The notes beneath the pieces are model-generated. The model saw nothing but the letters and a program-made list of their open reading frames with translations, had not been told where the DNA came from and searched no databases. Positions 14,345-17,311 of a stretch of DNA of 17,311 bases are shown here, one piece after another (within the stretch, counting starts at the first letter, position 1; each line of letters starts with the position of its first letter). Made by a program: the position numbers and the translations under genes. This stretch comes from JAXFPC01 sp034180005. Lineage in GTDB: Bacteria > Bacillota > Negativicutes > Acidaminococcales > Acidaminococcaceae. The stretch covers positions 1-17,311 of the forward strand of contig JAXFPC010000012.1 of the NCBI GenBank assembly GCA_034180005.1, written 5' to 3'.

Positions 14345-14381
14345 TTTATAAAAAAAGCCGCTGAGAAAGTATCTCAACGGC
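14345..14381 (-). terminator. Riboswitch-controlled intrinsic terminator
   Basis: On the minus strand GCCGTTGAGA (14381-14372) pairs with TCTCAGCGGC (14366-14357) over 10 bp, then TTTTTT. It begins directly behind the closing stem of the lysine aptamer and ends about 33 bases before the dapB start, the expected expression platform for transcriptional shut-off by lysine. Confidence 0.93.
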
Positions 14382-14562
14382 AAAGGTACACGATACCCTA
14401 TGCTGAGATAGCCCTCCGCTGTTTACAGCGACAGTCCGGCAGCTTTCACTGACGACCCAGAACAATGACACGGCTGCCATTGAACTTCGGCGTTAGCCCC
14501 TTCGACTGTTTCACAGCTCCCGCTCCGCAGTGTACTCATGCTTTCCGCGCCTCTACCTTAAA
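14382..14562 (-). ncRNA. Lysine riboswitch (L box) aptamer
   Basis: On the minus strand the closing stem is AAGGTA (14559-14554) with TACCTTT (14388-14382). Between them stand the conserved L-box parts in order: AGAGGCGCGGA, AGTAC, GTCGAAGGGGCTAACGCCGAAG in two pieces (GTCGAAGGGG and GCCGAAG), CTGGGTCGTCAGTGAAAG in the long arm, GCTGCCGGACTGTC, and AGGGCTATCTCAGC near the end. The length of about 180 bases is normal. It responds to lysine and, through the hairpin directly downstream, should reduce transcription of dapB-asd-dapG-dapA when lysine is plentiful. The gap between dapB and dut (14313-14736) is filled by this leader, its promoter and a weak dut terminator. Confidence 0.95.
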
Positions 14563-14577
14563 TATACATATGTATAT
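14562..14577. repeat. Perfect 16-bp AT-rich palindrome at the lysine-operon transcript start
   Basis: ATATACATATGTATAT reads the same on both strands and lies between the -10 element (14582-14587) and the first aptamer stem. The predicted transcript start (about 14575) falls inside it. It may be a repressor site, part of the leader RNA, or chance in AT-rich DNA. Confidence 0.45.
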
Positions 14578-14581
14578 GTGC

Positions 14582-14610
14582 ATTATATTACCAGTCTTAA
14601 AGCTTGTCAA
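14582..14610 (-). promoter_or_regulatory. Perfect-consensus promoter of the lysine riboswitch operon
   Basis: On the minus strand TTGACA (14610-14605) and TATAAT (14587-14582) are separated by exactly 17 bases, a full SigA consensus. Transcription would start near 14575, about 15 bases ahead of the aptamer. Confidence 0.95.
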
Positions 14611-14671
14611 TTATATTCGACATAATTGCCGAAAAACATCTTGAAAGTTTTCCTGTAACAAGATTAGCATT

Positions 14672-14693
14672 AAAAAAGTTACAATTTTAACTT
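14672..14693 (-). terminator. Weak AT-rich terminator after dut
   Basis: On the minus strand AAGTTA (14693-14688) pairs with TAACTT (14681-14676), then TTTTTT-like bases follow to 14672. The stem is only 6 bp and AT-rich, so it may stop transcription only in part. Confidence 0.4.
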
Positions 14694-14736
14694 AACGATC
14701 ATATGTTGTCTTATAACAAACGACATGATGCCGATA

Positions 14737-15189
14737 TTATTTTGAAGTACTGCCGAAGCCGCCGCTCCTCACATCTTTTGCAACTTTATCGTCGTTATCT
14801 GCCGTCAGATAATTATAAAATATCCCCTGAGCAATTCTTTCATTTTTGGCAAGCGTTACGTTCTCGGAACCGGTGTTCAACAAAGCAAGCATAATATGCC
14901 CTTCATTATCCGGATTATTGTAATAATCGGCATCTATTATTCCGACATTGTTAACGAGGAGCAATTTTTTCTTTACTGCCATGCTGCTGCGTATATGCAT
15001 CCCTAAATATTCTCCGGCCTGCATATACGCCTTGATTCCTGTCGGCACAAGCTGCATCTTGCCGGGTTCCAAAATTATTTCTTCCGGCAGACAAAAATCG
15101 TAGCCGGCTGCCAATTCTGTTTTCCGCTCCGGCATATTAAACTCTCTGTTTGCGTAAGCGGTAATTTTCTCAAAACCCCTAAGTCTCAT
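14737..15189 (-). CDS. dut: dUTP diphosphatase (trimeric dUTPase)
   Basis: Dut hydrolyses dUTP to dUMP and pyrophosphate, keeping uracil out of DNA and supplying dUMP for thymidylate. All five motifs of the trimeric family are present in the 150-residue protein: AAGYDF (27-32), RSSMAV (67-72), GIIDADYY with Asp86 and Asp88 (83-90), RIAQGIF (118-124) and the C-terminal arm RSGGFGSTSK (141-150). Motif 3 carries an insertion, YNNPDNEGHI, as seen in a branch of Firmicutes and phage enzymes. The ATG at 15187-15189 has AGGAGG five bases ahead. The gene lies just behind the terminator hairpin after pnp, with no room for a separate promoter, so it is probably expressed by read-through from pnp. A dUTPase-like gene also sits behind pnp in several Firmicutes, so the order is ancestral. 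Confidence 0.95.
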   Translation of the reverse strand: MRLRGFEKITAYANREFNMPERKTELAAGYDFCLPEEIILEPGKMQLVPTGIKAYMQAGEYLGMHIRSSMAVKKKLLLVNNVGIIDADYYNNPDNEGHIMLALLNTGSENVTLAKNERIAQGIFYNYLTADNDDKVAKDVRSGGFGSTSK

Positions 15190-15200
15190 ATTGACCTCCT

Positions 15201-15233
15201 ATAAAAAAGGCAGAGGATCAACCCCTGCCTTTT
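15201..15233 (-). terminator. Intrinsic terminator between pnp and dut
   Basis: On the minus strand AAAAGGCAGGGG (15233-15222) pairs with CCTCTGCCTTTT (15214-15203), one G-T wobble, and TTTTTTAT follows. It starts nine bases past the pnp stop. The dut ribosome site begins within a few bases of its T-run. Confidence 0.85.
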
Positions 15234-15242
15234 GTGTAAAAT

Positions 15243-17311
15243 TTATTTGCCCTGCAGCAAAACAGCTTTACGGGAAAGATTAATCCTTCCCTTAGCATCT
15301 ATCTCCGTTACCTTGACAACTATTTCATCACCTACGGAAACGACATCCTCCACTTTTTCGACACGCTCGGTTGAAAGCTGGGATATATGTACCAATCCCT
15401 CCTTGCCGGGGAGAATCTCCACGAAAGCACCGAAGTTCATAAGACGCGTTACTTTGCCTGTATAAACTTTATTCACTTCCGCTTCGGCTGTAATGCCGTT
15501 GATCATTTCAATAGCTTTGTATGCGGAATCGCTGTTTACGGCAGCAATGTAAATCTTGCCGCTGTCATCTATATCTATCTTTGCTCCGGTTTCTTCAACT
15601 ATCTTTTTGATAGTCTTGCCGCCGGGGCCGATAACTTTGCTGATTTTTTCAGGATCAACGGAGATGGTAGTGATTTTCGGCGCATACTTGGAAAGTTCCT
15701 GACGCGGTGCGCTGATGCACTCCATCATTTTTCCCATGATGAAATCACGACCACGTTTTGCCTGAGCTAACGCCTGCGTGAATATGTCTTTGTTGATACC
15801 ATCGATTTTAATATCCATCTGAATGGCTGTTATGCCCTTATCGGTACCGGCCACTTTAAAGTCCATGTCGCCGAGAGCGTCTTCCAAACCTTGGATGTCG
15901 GTAAGAATAGTAAAGTAATCGCCGTCTTTAACAAGACCCATAGCGACACCGGCTACGGGCGCCTTAATAGGTACGCCGGCATCCATAAGGGAAAGTGTGC
16001 TGCCGCACACGGAACCCATGGAAGAAGAACCGTTGGATTCCAAAACTTCAGAAACAAGTCGTATTGCGTAAGGGAACTCTTCTTCCGAAGGAATTACCGG
16101 ACGCAATGCGCGCTCCGCAAGAGCGCCATGGCCGATTTCTCTACGGCCCGGGCTACGTAAAGGCTTTGTTTCACCTACGCTGTAAGGAGGGAAATTATAA
16201 TGATGAATATAACGCTTCGTATCCTCAGTGCCAAGTCCGTCGAGCGTCTGAGCTTCACGCAACGGGGCCAAAGCCAATACATTCAATATCTGTGTCTGAC
16301 CGCGAGTAAACAGAGAGCTTCCGTGCGTACGAGCCAACAGGCCAACTTCGCAGCTTACGGGACGCACTTCCTCCAACTGTCTTCCATCTGGTCTGATTTT
16401 GTCTACGGAGATAGTACGACGTACAATCTTCTTCACAAGTTTCTGAGTTATATAAGCCACATCTACAGCATTATCAGGATACTTGGCAATAAAAACTTCG
16501 GCAATATCGGCCTTAGCCTTAGCCACATTTTCTTCGCGTTCGAGCTTATTAGCATCCATTAAAGCGTCTTTGAGCATTTGCGAGCCGTAAGCCTCTATTT
16601 CTTCCACTAATTCTGCCGGAGGTTCATACACGGGAACTTCCATTTTCACTTTGCCGATTTCGGCAACTATTTTCTCTTGGAACTCTACAAGTTGTTTGAT
16701 AACGCCGTGCCCGAACCAAATAGCGTCGAGCATTACTTCCTCGGAAACTTCTTTTGCGCCCGCCTCGACCATTAAAATGGCATCTTTTGTTCCTGCAACG
16801 GCAAGATTGAGTTCACTGGCATCATTTTGTTCAACGGTGGGGTTAACAATAAACTCACCGTTTATCAAACCTACACGCACACCTGCGATCGGTCCCTCAA
16901 AAGGTATATCGGAAATTGACAAGGCGCAGGAAGCTCCCAACATCGCCGGCATATCAGGAGCATTGTCGGGATCAACTGATACGGCTGTAGCCACAATCTG
17001 CACATCATTATGGTAACCGCTCGGGAACATGGGACGTATCGGACGGTCAATAAGTCTGCTCGTCAAAATAGCCTGTTCGCTTGGTCTGCCTTCACGTTTA
17101 ATAAAACCGCCGGGTATTTTACCTACGGCGTACATTTTTTCTTCAAAATCAACTGTCAACGGGAAAAAATCAACGCCCTCGCGCGGCGTTTTCGTACCTG
17201 TTGCCGCAACTACGACAGCAGTGTCTCCGTAACGAACCAAAACCGATCCGTTAGCCTGCTTAGCAATCTTGCCGGCTTCAATGGTCAATGTCCTGCCGCC
17301 AAGTTCAATGC
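15243..17311 (-). CDS. pnp: Polynucleotide phosphorylase (start beyond right edge)
   Basis: The frame stays open to the right edge (upstream codons read IELGGRT before LTIEAGK), so the start and roughly 5-10 residues lie outside; 688 residues are visible of about 700. PNPase degrades RNA from the 3' end with phosphate, as a trimer, and takes part in mRNA decay. Domains in order: first RNase PH domain (YGDTAVVVAATG and the GQTQ-type core later), an all-alpha linker domain, the second RNase PH domain with RTHGSSLFTRGQTQ, SGSSSMGSVCGSTLSLMDAG-like core split over positions, and the catalytic Asp region LGDMDFKVAGTDKG, then a KH domain (SKVIGPGGKTIKKIVEE) and an S1 domain (TGKVTRLMNFGAFVEI) at the C-terminus. 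A terminator follows after nine bases. No domain is missing. Confidence 0.96.
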   Translation of the reverse strand, partial: IELGGRTLTIEAGKIAKQANGSVLVRYGDTAVVVAATGTKTPREGVDFFPLTVDFEEKMYAVGKIPGGFIKREGRPSEQAILTSRLIDRPIRPMFPSGYHNDVQIVATAVSVDPDNAPDMPAMLGASCALSISDIPFEGPIAGVRVGLINGEFIVNPTVEQNDASELNLAVAGTKDAILMVEAGAKEVSEEVMLDAIWFGHGVIKQLVEFQEKIVAEIGKVKMEVPVYEPPAELVEEIEAYGSQMLKDALMDANKLEREENVAKAKADIAEVFIAKYPDNAVDVAYITQKLVKKIVRRTISVDKIRPDGRQLEEVRPVSCEVGLLARTHGSSLFTRGQTQILNVLALAPLREAQTLDGLGTEDTKRYIHHYNFPPYSVGETKPLRSPGRREIGHGALAERALRPVIPSEEEFPYAIRLVSEVLESNGSSSMGSVCGSTLSLMDAGVPIKAPVAGVAMGLVKDGDYFTILTDIQGLEDALGDMDFKVAGTDKGITAIQMDIKIDGINKDIFTQALAQAKRGRDFIMGKMMECISAPRQELSKYAPKITTISVDPEKISKVIGPGGKTIKKIVEETGAKIDIDDSGKIYIAAVNSDSAYKAIEMINGITAEAEVNKVYTGKVTRLMNFGAFVEILPGKEGLVHISQLSTERVEKVEDVVSVGDEIVVKVTEIDAKGRINLSRKAVLLQGK

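Noticed and set aside
14382..14562. T-box leader as an alternative to the L box
   Set aside because: The conserved T-box sequence and specifier loop are missing, while the L-box core segments and the lysine-pathway genes behind it fit the lysine riboswitch.

Overview
The window looks like the chromosome of an anaerobic, low-to-mid GC bacterium of the Firmicutes. The gene order pnp-dut-dapB-asd-dapG-dapA under a lysine riboswitch, plus the murein-related genes next to it, points to the Negativicutes; an Acidaminococcaceae / Phascolarctobacterium-like gut organism is my best guess. That guess is inference from gene content, not from any search. Almost every gene is on the minus strand, so transcription runs from right to left.

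Left part, about 1-4150, looks accessory. It opens with the last 58 codons of a large serine recombinase (2-178, plus strand) and its terminator. Then come minus-strand genes. One is a YwnB-like NAD(P)H-binding protein (3271-3903). Next is a YwnA-like Rrf2 regulator (2704-3144). A likely three-gene operon follows: a flavin/PNPOx-ferredoxin protein, a zinc macrodomain ADP-ribosylhydrolase and a macrodomain-linked sirtuin (SirTM). The sirtuin is cut by one in-frame UGA. The two YwnA/YwnB promoters are near-consensus, and each carries two copies of a 23-bp dyad, CTTGTAA-N9-TTACAAG, placed over the -35 and over the -10/start. This is a complete, readable operator set. The block ends at three 28-bp tandem repeats (4063-4146) that resemble the multiple terminal repeats of IS21-type elements, and these probably mark the junction with core DNA.

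Core part, 4255-17311. rlmD (23S rRNA m5U methyltransferase) has its own promoter. Upstream of it is a four-gene operon: an SH3/NlpC-P60 cell-wall endopeptidase, an M17 leucyl aminopeptidase, a PHP phosphoesterase and a P-loop/Asp23 fusion protein. The first two could release and trim murein peptides. Next is dapB-asd-dapG-dapA, which makes diaminopimelate and lysine from aspartate. It is driven by a perfect-consensus promoter (TTGACA-N17-TATAAT) and a lysine riboswitch with a clear intrinsic terminator, so high lysine should stop transcription before dapB. At the right edge are dut (dUTPase) and pnp (polynucleotide phosphorylase). pnp lacks only its first few codons.

The points most worth a second look are the paired YwnA/YwnB operators, the UGA at an apparent Cys position in the sirtuin, the hairpin/mini-ORF at the 5' end of the rrf2 mRNA, the IS21-like repeat remnant at the island junction, and the P-loop/Asp23 fusion.
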